Shown here: in pieces, positions 1 to 8,338 of the stretch
Position numbering within the stretch: position 1 is the stretch's first letter
How the letters are laid out: each line of letters begins with the position of its first letter
Origin: Legionellaceae bacterium
GTDB lineage: Bacteria; Pseudomonadota; Gammaproteobacteria; Legionellales; Legionellaceae
DNA: 64,000 bases
Direction: 5' to 3'
Assembly (NCBI GenBank): GCA_030696305.1
Contig: JAUYSP010000041.1
Location: forward strand, 1 to 64,000
The notes under the pieces: model-generated
The model's database searches: none
Seen by the model: only the letters and a program-made list of their open reading frames with translations
Told to the model about the DNA's origin: nothing
Translations under genes and position numbers: made by a program

Positions 1-57
1 GCTTTGATTGAGAAAGTAAATCCTTATTGGGATGACTTGTATGAAAAACTGATGTAA
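1..57 (+). CDS. 3' end of an unidentified CDS
   Basis: The first 18 codons of the window are open and end in TAA at 55-57. The residues (…NPYWDDLYEKLM) are too few to identify the family. The gene continues upstream of the window. It converges on the minus-strand fragments that begin at 95. Confidence 0.5.
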   Translation, partial: ALIEKVNPYWDDLYEKLM

Positions 58-81
58 TCATTGGCATCTGTAAGGTCACTA

Positions 82-114
82 GATTGCTTCGTCGCTACGC
101 TCCTCGCAACGACG
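82..114. repeat. Short dispersed REP-like repeat
   Basis: The segment starting gattgcttcgtcgctacgct resembles the inner part of the element at 53631-53807, which has gattgcttcacttcgttcgc. It supplies the stop codon and last few residues of the minus-strand frame ending at 95, so it appears to have truncated that frame. Confidence 0.55.
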
Positions 115-781
115 GCTTTAAAAATCGTACCGTACAGAGAATTACCTTGATAATGAGTACCTGATCCTCCATATTATTGGTCTTCATCCAAGGTGTAATG
201 GTTGTCAATATTTGATTAGCGTAGGTCATTGTAACCTGAGCATTATCGGCTATCATGTGTTCTAACATGAGTAAGGCTTCTCTTTTGACAGCCTCCTGAA
301 TGTGAGGGAGGATATGCACAATTGTTCCAATAAACTGTGAATTATGAAGCAGGGCTTCTGTTGTAACAAAGAAATCCAATAAGATGCGCCAAAGATTTTT
401 TACTTCTCTTATTATTATATTAATAGATAGGGGGTTCAAAAACACCAGAGCTTTGCTCGCAATCTGTTTTTCCTGACAAAATAGTTGAGTTTTTAAATGA
501 AAAATACCTAAATAAAGCAGGCTCTTATAAATATGAACCTCATCTTTGGGTAAAAGGCCTGAGTCCAGGCGGGCATACATCGCGTCCACCGCACCGAAAC
601 GCCAGTGTATCTCAGGAATTTCTGCAGTAGCGTATAGTGGCAAAGTGAGTTTTAACAACGGGATGAAGATCACCGTATTGTTGCAACTTGATATTGTGTT
701 TACCATTTTTGTTAAGTTATCTGGCTTGAGGAGTGTGAGTTTAATGGTGTCTTGAGCGACTTGATTTGTACAACTAGCCAT
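95..781 (-). pseudogene. Alpha-solenoid-like protein, C-terminal fragment
   Basis: A 228-codon frame rich in Leu, Ile and helical segments, reminiscent of ARM/HEAT-type solenoids, but no family is recognised. Its ATG follows directly on the TAA of the upstream frame (782-1318) and is in the same reading frame, so the two look like one protein split by a nonsense codon. No separate ribosome site is evident beyond that junction. The last residues are encoded by the dispersed repeat at 82-114, so the original C-terminus has probably been lost. Translation by stop-restart coupling is the alternative to a pseudogene. A host-directed repeat protein is possible but unproven. Confidence 0.5.
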
Positions 782-1318
782 TTAAACGCACTCTATTAAG
801 GAACTTCGAATCTCTGGGTCATTTTCACAATAGGTCTGGGGTGTGCAAGCAAGATCTATAAATTGACTAATAAGAGCGGGCGAGCTTATCAAGTATGGAG
901 CAATAATTTTACAATGATTGTCTAAAAACAACACCAAATCCTGACCAATTATACGATAAAGTGGATTTCGTTCTTCGTTTCTAAGAGGTCCTAAGAGAAA
1001 TAAATTTAAAATGTAAGGAAAACAACGTTCGGCCTCCTTTGAGTAAGAACCTAAATGGAATAAAGACAGCAGACATGAAAGAGCACCGTCACGATGATAT
1101 ATGGGTATATCTTCTAACACAAGGAGATCAATAAGATCGGAAATTTCATCATGAGTCAGATTTTTTGGATGGCAATACGATATAGCTTGGAGCACATCAG
1201 GAATAACCGTTACTTCATTATGGCTCCTAAAAAAATCAAATAATGCAGTTTTTAAGGTGTTATCATCGATAAACTTCTCTTTTCCCCATAAATACCTGCC
1301 TAAATTAGATAGTGCCAT
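782..1318 (-). pseudogene. Alpha-solenoid-like protein, middle fragment
   Basis: 178 codons, predicted all-helical, with repeating blocks such as ISDLIDLLVLEDIPIYHRDG and LSCLLSLFHLGSY that resemble HEAT/ARM helices. No family is recognised. It ends in TAA immediately followed by the ATG of the next fragment in the same frame. Upstream, stops occur in this frame at 1337-1342, but another frame stays open across the junction (1300-1431). A frameshift near 1310 would therefore join the two. The most economical reading is a larger solenoid gene in decay. Confidence 0.5.
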
Positions 1319-1431
1319 GATGGGAAGTTTTTTGAGTTATTATCTATTGGCGATTTTATTAAATCATAAAGAATTTCGAACCCATCTTGACCATTCATGA
1401 CCTCGGTATATAATAAAGGAGCGTTTATCAT
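1300..1431 (-). pseudogene. Frameshifted upstream piece of the solenoid frame
   Basis: A 43-codon frame starts at ATG 1429-1431 and ends in TAG at 1300-1302, overlapping the start of the 782-1318 frame by 19 bases in another phase. Its residues (…DGFEILYDLIKSPIDNN…) have the same helical character. It is also open upstream of the ATG, into the end of the 1437-1961 gene, so it may link these frames. This is inferred from open frames only; there is no homology evidence. Confidence 0.35.
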
Positions 1432-1436
1432 GTTTA

Positions 1437-1961
<525 letters not shown>

Positions 1962-2050
1962 AATTGGTTTTGTTAAATGTTAAGATATGAGAACAATAAC
2001 ACAATGTGTGCAATATACAGGCACATGGATTGATGAATCTACACGTTATC

Positions 2051-2118
2051 GCCTGGAGATGTCTCGCACCGCTCGACATGACGTACCTCTTTGGCGTGCA
2101 GGTGATGGATCTCCAGGC
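2051..2118. repeat. Intergenic inverted repeat (68 bp)
   Basis: Perfect 10-bp arms gcctggagat (2051-2060) and atctccaggc (2109-2118) enclose about 48 bases. It fills the gap of about 200 bases between a hypothetical gene and lhgO. It resembles a short REP or MITE remnant; no gene is seen in this gap. Confidence 0.6.
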
Positions 2119-2170
2119 AGTATAACACCTCTAACCTACTACTGGTTGCTCCGTGTTGTATTCACAGTCG

Positions 2171-3373
2171 TTAAGCGTTTGCCAATGATTCAACTACATG
2201 TTTTGAAAAGCTAAATGAGCTGGTAAATGCAGGTGACACGGCATTTAACACATGAGTCTCATTTTTGGTTTTTTCAACAATAAAATCCATTGCCAAAGTT
2301 TGGTTTTGTTTATCAAATAGCTGCGCACGAATCCCAACCTTTTTACTTCGAATTAAGTCTTGCGTCTTTAATTCAGGGACAAGTGCTTTTGCTGAAGCAA
2401 CAAAACGGGCTTTAAGGAATCGGGGTATTTCTTGATGCGCATAGAAACGAAATCCTTGTTTATTTGTAACATATTGTCGTCCGAGATGACGCCAAGTATC
2501 AAGCGTTTCAGCAAAACGAATCCCTTTTAATCCACTATAGTGTTCTCGTCCTAAAACAGGAATAGCTGTTGGGCCTACGTATATGGTGTTGTGAATACTC
2601 GTCGTAAAATGCACTCCTAAAAATGGTACGTTCATATCGGGCACAGGATAAATAAGATGATTAATTTTTAGTGATGATTTAGGCGAAAGTTCAAAGTACA
2701 TTCCTTTAAATGGAATCATTGTATAACGATCGCTTAGACCACAGGCGATTGCTATCTGATCGGCATAAAGACCTGCTGTATTGAATAAATGCCCGTAGGA
2801 AATGGTATTGGGACCAATATCCAATTTCTTTTGAGATACATCTATTTTCGAACACAACCGATTAAAATGAAATGTAACTTGCTGATTAACCAGCTCAGTA
2901 TACATATGTTTTAGAATAGCTTTAGGATCCACGACAGCTGTTTCAGGTGAGAACAACGCCGTGTCGCCAATCACTTGGGCATGCGGCTCCATTTTTCTAA
3001 GCTCGTCACCTTTAATGAGTTTAACCTGAGCGCCATTTTGTAATGCTTGGTCGTACAGTTGATTTAAAACAGCTACATCTTCTTTTTTTGCAGGTACAAT
3101 CAGTTTACCAATGCGATTGATTGGTAGCTGGTGTTCATCACAATAAGCCGCCATCGCGCGCGCACCGTTTAAACAAAACTTGGCTTTCATACTATCGGAT
3201 TTATAATAGATTCCCGCATGCAAAATGCCACTGTTGCGTCCACTAGCATGCAATCCAACTTGCGCTTCTTTTTCAATAACCACAATTGTTGCATTTGCGT
3301 ATTGATTTCTCAACTCACGAGCGATGGTGAGTCCTAAGATACCTGCTCCGACAATAACAAAATCTGCTCTCAT
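2171..3373 (-). CDS. lhgO: L-2-hydroxyglutarate oxidase
   Basis: 400 residues, close to the usual LhgO length. It oxidises L-2-hydroxyglutarate to 2-oxoglutarate using FAD and passes electrons to the membrane quinone pool in characterised homologues. The N-terminus carries a dinucleotide-binding motif (VIVGAGILGL, residues 6-15) followed by the family block HASGRNSGILHAGIYY near residues 42-57. Further DAO-type signatures follow: the PHA…GDTALFSPETAVVDP region and a C-terminal VLNAVSPAFTSSFS block. Transcribed alone; the next gene upstream is separated by more than 400 bases. The ATG is the natural start. High confidence in family. Confidence 0.92.
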   Translation of the reverse strand: MRADFVIVGAGILGLTIARELRNQYANATIVVIEKEAQVGLHASGRNSGILHAGIYYKSDSMKAKFCLNGARAMAAYCDEHQLPINRIGKLIVPAKKEDVAVLNQLYDQALQNGAQVKLIKGDELRKMEPHAQVIGDTALFSPETAVVDPKAILKHMYTELVNQQVTFHFNRLCSKIDVSQKKLDIGPNTISYGHLFNTAGLYADQIAIACGLSDRYTMIPFKGMYFELSPKSSLKINHLIYPVPDMNVPFLGVHFTTSIHNTIYVGPTAIPVLGREHYSGLKGIRFAETLDTWRHLGRQYVTNKQGFRFYAHQEIPRFLKARFVASAKALVPELKTQDLIRSKKVGIRAQLFDKQNQTLAMDFIVEKTKNETHVLNAVSPAFTSSFSFSKHVVESLANA

Positions 3374-3579
3374 TAGTATGTCCTTTTAGCTAACAAATAG
3401 TTTTTACGTCTCCCGCGATTAGGGTATCCTTTGTTTACTCAAGCTACAAGAAAATTTTATAAAACAAGCCAAGAACGAGGCCGCGAAAATTGCAATTAAT
3501 TGATTTAAGATCTTGGGATGGACGATTCGTTATGCCTGATAGCGGTAGTGGCCCAAATGCGCTCATAGGGAAGAACATA

Positions 3580-3607
3580 TTGACGAGATGAGGAATTCGA
3601 GTATTAT
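3580..3607 (+). promoter_or_regulatory. Sigma-70 promoter for the small peptide gene
   Basis: TTGACG at 3580-3585, a 16-base spacer, and TATTAT at 3602-3607. Each hexamer matches the consensus at 5 of 6 positions. A transcript would start near 3614, about 30 bases before the ATG at 3644, leaving room for the AGGAG site at 3632-3636. Confidence 0.65.
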
Positions 3608-3643
3608 TGTGGAAGTAGGGATAATGTAACTTAGGAGTAGCAA

Positions 3644-3748
3644 ATGCACATGTCAGATTTAGAAATAGAAATAATGATTGATAATCTTGTCGATGAAATG
3701 ATAGCTCGCAATGCACAAAATTGCGGGTGTACAATACATTGCCTATAA
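3644..3748 (+). CDS. Small Cys-rich peptide (34 aa), unrecognised
   Basis: A 34-codon frame too short for routine calling, but well supported: a promoter at 3580-3607, an AGGAG ribosome site 7 bases before the ATG, and a strong stem-loop 10 bases after the stop. The first 25 residues are acidic and amphipathic (SDLEIEIMIDNLVDEM), like a helical leader. The last nine are NCGCTIHCL, with three Cys and one Thr. That layout, leader plus short Cys/Thr tail, recalls precursors of modified peptides, but no modification enzyme of a known RiPP class is adjacent. The only close partner is the convergent WH/HH-motif protein at 3803-4273. A small regulatory or metal-binding peptide is the alternative. 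The opposite strand is open at 3444-3767 but lacks coding character. Confidence 0.5.
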   Translation: MHMSDLEIEIMIDNLVDEMIARNAQNCGCTIHCL

Positions 3749-3758
3749 ATAATGTCGG

Positions 3759-3791
3759 CTGAATCAATTCATTAAAAATGAGTTGATTCAG
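3759..3791. other. Stem-loop between convergent genes
   Basis: Arms of 14 bases (ctgaatcaattcat and atgagttgattcag, one mispair) enclose a 5-base loop. It lies between the stop of the small peptide gene (3748) and the stop of the minus gene (3803), so it could end transcription from both sides. It lacks a clear T tract on either strand. Confidence 0.5.
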
Positions 3792-3802
3792 GATGCTGAT
3801 TA

Positions 3803-4273
3803 TTAAGAATATTTCCTTTCTTTATACCATGAACAGACGGTCTCAATACCAAATTCTTGATTAATAATTCCAAGTTGTCTTTTTAATTCCTTTTTGAGTT
3901 TTTCTGTGTCAATGTGGTCATCTTCTGACAACGGCGTATGGTGAATAAAATCTTTAAAATAGTACTCACAAAAAGCAGCATAATCTTTTGTAAAGAGTAA
4001 AAAGGTATGCCACATATTGTCAATTTCATTAATATCACTCGTAATTCGCGCAGGGAGTTTTTCTATGCAGCACTTCCGACTAATATAAAACCATTTGAGT
4101 AATTGATTAAATACTTCTTTGCTGAACTCAAGGTCTTTATTGAATGTTTTAGCGTATCGCTTTACTACAGCCATATTTTCATACTGTTGTAATTTTTCCC
4201 ATACCATACTGTAAGACTCCGGTGAGAGTTTAATATTATTGGGTGTAGTCGGTGAAGAAAGATCATTCTTCAC
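3803..4273 (-). CDS. Small GRDP/DUF1399-like protein
   Basis: 156 residues. The central block NEIDNMWHTFLLFTKDYAAF followed by FIHHTP matches the conserved D-x-x-W-H … H-H pattern of the glycine-rich-domain-protein-like (DUF1399-type) family, best known from plants and scattered in bacteria. The His/Asp residues could bind metal, but no reaction is known to me for the bacterial form. There is no signal peptide or membrane segment, so it is probably cytoplasmic. The C-terminal 40 residues are a basic helical tail. It converges on the small peptide gene at 3644-3748. Family call from motif only. Confidence 0.6.
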   Translation of the reverse strand: MKNDLSSPTTPNNIKLSPESYSMVWEKLQQYENMAVVKRYAKTFNKDLEFSKEVFNQLLKWFYISRKCCIEKLPARITSDINEIDNMWHTFLLFTKDYAAFCEYYFKDFIHHTPLSEDDHIDTEKLKKELKRQLGIINQEFGIETVCSWYKERKYS

Positions 4274-4296
4274 CGTGGTTGTTTATTAAATGTTAT

Positions 4297-5010
4297 TTAA
4301 ACAAAATTATACCGTAAACCAAATAAGACTGAATCAAGCGTTGGGTTTTGACGATCGCCATAACCATTCATAGTAATGGAGCCTGGACTTCCTGCCAGTG
4401 TTACGTTGGAATGAACGGTTGATCCGAAAACATGCATGTAATTTACAGTCAGATTCCAATTATTCCATAGATCATAGAGTGCTCCGACTTTAATTTCTGG
4501 CAATATTTGCGTTTGCGATGTATTGAATGTTTTGGTGCCAGAAAATAACCCTCCGGGAATCGAGCGAGAGAGGTTTTTAGAGACATTTGTACGAAGATTT
4601 TGTCCCATAAAACCGAAACCACCTACTACGCCTAGGTTATTAATGTGATAAATAGCGCCTACTAAAGCATCGTAGCCATCAATGGAACGGTTTGCATGAA
4701 TACCAAGTGCTGCATTATTATATCTGGTTTTTCCATAGTAGCCACCACCGATTTCTCCAATAAAGCTTAGTTTTTCCGTATAAGGACTTTCTATTCCTGC
4801 CGCAAGACGACCACCCCATCCATTGCTAGTTATGCCTATTTGTTGTGAATTGAGAGTGGATGAGTCAAGTTGCGGCCAGGTATAACTTGCCTCGCCAGCA
4901 AGATAGCGAATATTAGGTGCGCCCGTTGTTGCTGCGCCCATAGAACCTGCATAAGAGAGTGAACATAACAGAACGGCATTTATTCCGAATAATAATTTTC
5001 CTGTGCTCAT
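4297..5010 (-). CDS. Outer-membrane beta-barrel protein
   Basis: 237 residues from the chosen ATG at 5008-5010, which follows a GGAG site; the frame is open further upstream to 5070, but that would put the signal peptide inside. A signal peptide is visible (MSTGKLLFGINAVLLCSLSYA). The mature part alternates polar and aromatic residues, with many Gly and Asn turns, and ends in a strand LFGLRYNFV. This is typical of 8-stranded opacity-type barrels in Legionella relatives. Function is unknown: structural, adhesive or pore-forming. It probably has its own promoter inside the end of the upstream aminotransferase gene. A second barrel of similar style is at 13033-13836. Confidence 0.75.
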   Translation of the reverse strand: MSTGKLLFGINAVLLCSLSYAGSMGAATTGAPNIRYLAGEASYTWPQLDSSTLNSQQIGITSNGWGGRLAAGIESPYTEKLSFIGEIGGGYYGKTRYNNAALGIHANRSIDGYDALVGAIYHINNLGVVGGFGFMGQNLRTNVSKNLSRSIPGGLFSGTKTFNTSQTQILPEIKVGALYDLWNNWNLTVNYMHVFGSTVHSNVTLAGSPGSITMNGYGDRQNPTLDSVLFGLRYNFV

Positions 5011-5042
5011 TAATTGCTCCATCATAAATAAATAATAGTGAT

Positions 5043-5070
5043 ACTTTAACAAAGATGAAAGCCATGTCAA
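5043..5070 (-). promoter_or_regulatory. Candidate promoter for the barrel gene
   Basis: On the minus strand a perfect TTGACA (5065-5070), a 16-base spacer and TAAAGT (5043-5048, 4 of 6). It overlaps the stop of the aminotransferase gene and lies 33 bases before the ATG at 5010. Confidence 0.4.
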
Positions 5071-6149
5071 TGAGTTCTATTGTCATTAAATTCTTTGCAT
5101 AATTTTAGCACATTTTGCATGATGTCCCAGTGAGTAATAGTAATACGTATACATTGATTCAAGCCCGGTAAAAATGATAAATTATGAATTCTGATACCAT
5201 GTTCTGCAAAAAAATTTGTTAAAAGTAAGGGGGTATCTTGATGCTCTAACTTAAAAACAACGAAATTGGTGGCGGAGGGCAATGCTTGCCAGTCAGGTCG
5301 TATTTTTTTTAACTCAAATATAAATTTTTCTCGATTAGTGACGATATCTTCCCATACTTGATTGATGCGCTCTTGATGCATCAGCATATGCTCTAGAACA
5401 CTGATGGCATGTTCGGATACGGTGAATTCAGGTTGCCAGTGTGAAAGATAATTGCAAATTTCTTGTGAAGTAATGGTTAACCCAATTCTTATACCTGCAA
5501 TACCATGTGATTTAGAGAACGATCGAAGAAGAATGACTCTTTCGTTAGAGTTGATTAACTCATCGTGACTATATTCAGAAAATGCGGCATAACATTCATC
5601 AACGATAAGTAGGTGGCTATTGTTCGAGCAAACGCGGGATATCTCTTTCATTTCTTGCTTGCTAAAGCAAAATCCCGTAGGGCTATGAGGATTAGTAATC
5701 ACTACCATTGCTGATTCTGAACGTTCTAATGCAGTAATTAAATTATCAAAGCAAAATGCTTGTGGTATTGTTTGCCCAAAGATGATTTTTTCAATCTCTA
5801 TCTTTCTTAATGCTGCGTAATTTATCCACGTAGGGTAGGACGGAATTTGTATGATTAATTTTTTTGCGGTGGTACCGAACGCATCCATCAGAATAGAAAT
5901 CATCAGTGCCGTGCCAGCGGAAAAGAGCATGGTGTCGGGGGCTGTGTTTAATTTTTTTCCGATCCGTTCTTTATATTCATTTAATATTGGATAAAACTGA
6001 ATACCATCCGTATTCGTTTGTTTCATTTCTTTTAAGACAAAATTTATTTCAGGATGTAATAATTCTCCGGTCATTAAATTGACTAGATTACGAGGTTGAG
6101 CAGAGATAATAGGAAAAGGAAAATGGATTGTTGGTATGATATAAGTCAT
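5067..6149 (-). CDS. PLP aminotransferase, class I/II (HisC/CobD-like)
   Basis: 360 residues, the length of the histidinol-phosphate aminotransferase-like group of fold-type I enzymes. Visible signatures: AGTALMI (cofactor phosphate region), NPHSPTGF near residue 153 (the NPHNPTG motif), VDECYAAF (Asp that pairs with the PLP ring nitrogen), and LLRSFSKSHGIAGIRIGL with the Schiff-base Lys in SFSK. A C-terminal IRITI block carries the carboxylate-binding Arg. The substrate cannot be read from the sequence; no his genes are near, so a side role in amino-acid or cofactor synthesis is as likely as histidine. Monocistronic or upstream of the barrel gene. Confidence 0.82.
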   Translation of the reverse strand: MTYIIPTIHFPFPIISAQPRNLVNLMTGELLHPEINFVLKEMKQTNTDGIQFYPILNEYKERIGKKLNTAPDTMLFSAGTALMISILMDAFGTTAKKLIIQIPSYPTWINYAALRKIEIEKIIFGQTIPQAFCFDNLITALERSESAMVVITNPHSPTGFCFSKQEMKEISRVCSNNSHLLIVDECYAAFSEYSHDELINSNERVILLRSFSKSHGIAGIRIGLTITSQEICNYLSHWQPEFTVSEHAISVLEHMLMHQERINQVWEDIVTNREKFIFELKKIRPDWQALPSATNFVVFKLEHQDTPLLLTNFFAEHGIRIHNLSFLPGLNQCIRITITHWDIMQNVLKLCKEFNDNRTH

Positions 6150-6172
6150 CGTGAGTCATAGATTGTAATACG

Positions 6173-6227
6173 GTGAGAAAATTATATCGAAAAAATGAAG
6201 CGATGTCGTTTCTAATCATTTTCTCAC
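6173..6227. other. Inverted repeat in the 6150-6284 gap
   Basis: Arms gtgagaaaat (6173-6182) and attttctcac (6218-6227) match perfectly over 10 bases with a 35-base loop. A weaker A/T-rich hairpin (6264-6286) overlaps the stop of the DprE2-like gene. Either could act as an operator or a weak terminator; neither has a clear T tract outside the stem. Confidence 0.4.
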
Positions 6228-6284
6228 TTAAAGTATTTCCTTTGCGGCAACGTTCCTGAGGACAAAAGGATTGAAGTTATCCTT

Positions 6285-7022
6285 TTAAAAATTCATTCGT
6301 TTAGCAATCCGCTCAGGCAAACATTTTATAATCAACATAATCGGTTGCCAAAAATTAGGTGTGTAAAGCGTATCTCGCTTTTTTTGAATGGCCAATATAA
6401 TGTCGTTTGCTACTTTAGTAGGTGAAGCAAATAAGGCGCTCTTTTTTAAGTGAGCTGTCATTGGGGTATCAACAAATCCAGGTTTCACTGTCAAAACATG
6501 AATATTGTGTTTGGCTAAGCGAGCGCGCAATCCTTGTAAAAACGTACTTACAGCGGCTTTAGCTGAGCCGTATACGTAGTTACTGCCTCGCCCACGATCA
6601 CCCGCCACCGAACTAATGACCGCGATTGTTCCTGATTTTTGTGCGATAAGGCGATTTGCTAGCTCGGATAATAATGCGATAACACTGATTGCGTTTGTTT
6701 GCAGCTCTCTTAAAGTAAGAGCAACATCTTGCTCGCATTGCTGTTGGTGCGGTAAGGAGCCGTACGCAATTAATGCAACATCGATTTGACCTAGGAATTG
6801 TTGAGCCTTATCTAGTAGCATAGATTGTTTATCCAATGCATGGGCATCCCATGCATAGCACTCAACTCGATTGGCACCTTGTGCAATCACATCTGCTTTC
6901 ACAATATCTAATTGTAACGCATTGCGTCCAACTAGAAACAATGCGGCACCTTGTTTTGCATAGGTACAAGCAACGCGTTGCGCAATGGCAGAAGTAGCTC
7001 CAATTATTAATATTTGTTGCAT
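6285..7022 (-). CDS. dprE2: DprE2-like short-chain dehydrogenase
   Basis: 245 residues. A classical SDR: nucleotide motif GATSAIAQRVA at the N-terminus, catalytic Ser in VISSVAG and the YGSAK form of YxxxK near residue 150. In characterised systems the DprE1 product, a polyprenyl-phospho-2-keto-pentose, is reduced by this enzyme with NAD(P)H to polyprenyl-phospho-arabinose. The call rests on similarity to DprE2 and on being 15 bases downstream of a DprE1-like gene in the same operon. A GGAG site sits 8 bases before the ATG. The C-terminal hydrophobic stretch (PIMLIIKCLPERI) may touch the membrane, where the lipid substrate lies. Confidence 0.82.
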   Translation of the reverse strand: MQQILIIGATSAIAQRVACTYAKQGAALFLVGRNALQLDIVKADVIAQGANRVECYAWDAHALDKQSMLLDKAQQFLGQIDVALIAYGSLPHQQQCEQDVALTLRELQTNAISVIALLSELANRLIAQKSGTIAVISSVAGDRGRGSNYVYGSAKAAVSTFLQGLRARLAKHNIHVLTVKPGFVDTPMTAHLKKSALFASPTKVANDIILAIQKKRDTLYTPNFWQPIMLIIKCLPERIAKRMNF

Positions 7023-7037
7023 TGTACAATCTCCGAA

Positions 7038-8327
7038 TTAAATGATGGCTCGACGCCAAAAGCTGGATGATATGTTAGGGTCAATCCACTTGGCGAATTG
7101 ACTATAGTTTGGATAATAATGTTGAAACACCGCTGCAGACATCCGTGCATCTTTGGCAATATAGACTCGTCCGCCTGCAGTCATAACTGTTTGATCTAAT
7201 TCATTAAGTAAGGTAAATACCGATTTTTTATTTGGAAAATCAAGCGCTAGCGTAACGCCTGGTATAGGAAAAGAAAGTAATCCAGGTGAAGGGATGTTTC
7301 CAAATGTTTTCAATACGGATAAAAACGATCCTAAGCCACTTTGAGTAATTTTTTTGAGGATATGGGCTAGGGCGTCTTCAGCTTCAAAAGGTAAAACAAA
7401 TTGATACTGTAAAAAACCGCGACGACCATAAATTCGATTCCAATGTAATATGTTATCCAGAGGAAAAAAATACGGTTCAAAATATTTTGTCTGCACGGAT
7501 TGCCTTGTGCTCAGGTAATAATATAAACGATTGAACGCTGTTATACTTAACGTATTTAAAGTAAAGGATGGCAAATAAAAGGGAACTGTTTTTTTGTTTC
7601 GCTGCGTAATTCGTCCGGGATTTGTTGATGGATTTGCTGACATAAATAGACCCGTGGCCCATCGTTCGCCCTTTGCCTGGCAGTCCAACCACGCAACAGT
7701 GTATTCAGCTTGATGTTCAGCTTCAGAAGACAATTGCAAAAACTCGGCCATTCCTTTAAACGGAGTTGTTGTTACTTCTAAAAAAGGGGATGGAAAGGGT
7801 TTTAATTGAATTTCTGCCCAAACAATTAATCCAGTTAGTCCCAATCCACCTATTGTGGCTTGAAATAAGTCTATATTTTCGTGTGGAGAACAAATCAATC
7901 GATTGCCATCCGAACGCAATAGTTCAAATTGCGTTACATGACAACCAAATGTACCCGTTTGATGATGATTTTTTCCATGCACATCATTGGCAATAGCGCC
8001 ACCAACGGTTACATATTGCGTGCCTGGCAAAACAGGGAGTAGCCAACCTGTGGGGATAACAAGCGATAAAATATCGGCTAATAACACACCGCTTTCACAG
8101 CGTATTACACCGGTATTTGAATCAAAATGAATGAAATGATTCAAAAGACGTGTGTCAATTAAGACTCCGTCGGCATTGAGCGCGCTGTCACCATAACTAC
8201 GCCCATTTCCATGTGGTAATACACTTTTCCCTTCATTCAATAAGAACGGATTTTCATGGCGCCAACTGGGTGATATAAGCTGTGGTTGTTTTACTACGGG
8301 GTAATTTCCCCAATTAAACTGTTTCAT
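7038..8327 (-). CDS. dprE1: DprE1-like FAD-dependent polyprenyl-phospho-ribose oxidase
   Basis: 429 residues, like other DprE1 proteins. It should oxidise the 2'-OH of polyprenyl-phospho-ribose, the first half of epimerisation to arabinose. The FAD-binding PP-loop segment is GNGRSYGDSALNADG near residues 40-54, followed by LPVLPGTQYVTVGGAIANDV, typical of VAO-type flavoproteins. The C-terminal block GGRVYIAKDARMS carries the conserved Lys of the active site. At the position of the Cys that benzothiazinones attack in Mycobacterium (consensus NICVDFP) this protein has TLALDFP, an Ala. It lies 11 bases downstream of the UbiA-HAD gene. Confidence 0.85.
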   Translation of the reverse strand: MKQFNWGNYPVVKQPQLISPSWRHENPFLLNEGKSVLPHGNGRSYGDSALNADGVLIDTRLLNHFIHFDSNTGVIRCESGVLLADILSLVIPTGWLLPVLPGTQYVTVGGAIANDVHGKNHHQTGTFGCHVTQFELLRSDGNRLICSPHENIDLFQATIGGLGLTGLIVWAEIQLKPFPSPFLEVTTTPFKGMAEFLQLSSEAEHQAEYTVAWLDCQAKGERWATGLFMSANPSTNPGRITQRNKKTVPFYLPSFTLNTLSITAFNRLYYYLSTRQSVQTKYFEPYFFPLDNILHWNRIYGRRGFLQYQFVLPFEAEDALAHILKKITQSGLGSFLSVLKTFGNIPSPGLLSFPIPGVTLALDFPNKKSVFTLLNELDQTVMTAGGRVYIAKDARMSAAVFQHYYPNYSQFAKWIDPNISSSFWRRAII

Positions 8328-8338
8328 ATGTGACTCAT

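Noticed and set aside
1987-2214. A 75-codon frame on the plus strand
   Set aside because: It runs through an inverted repeat into the antisense end of lhgO; composition and context suggest chance.
3444-3767. A 107-codon open frame on the minus strand
   Set aside because: It covers the promoter, peptide gene and hairpin on the other strand, has low coding character and no ribosome site. The plus-strand small gene explains the region better.
7477-7692. Frame on the minus strand inside dprE1
   Set aside because: It is a shadow of the oxidase gene in another phase, with no supporting signals.
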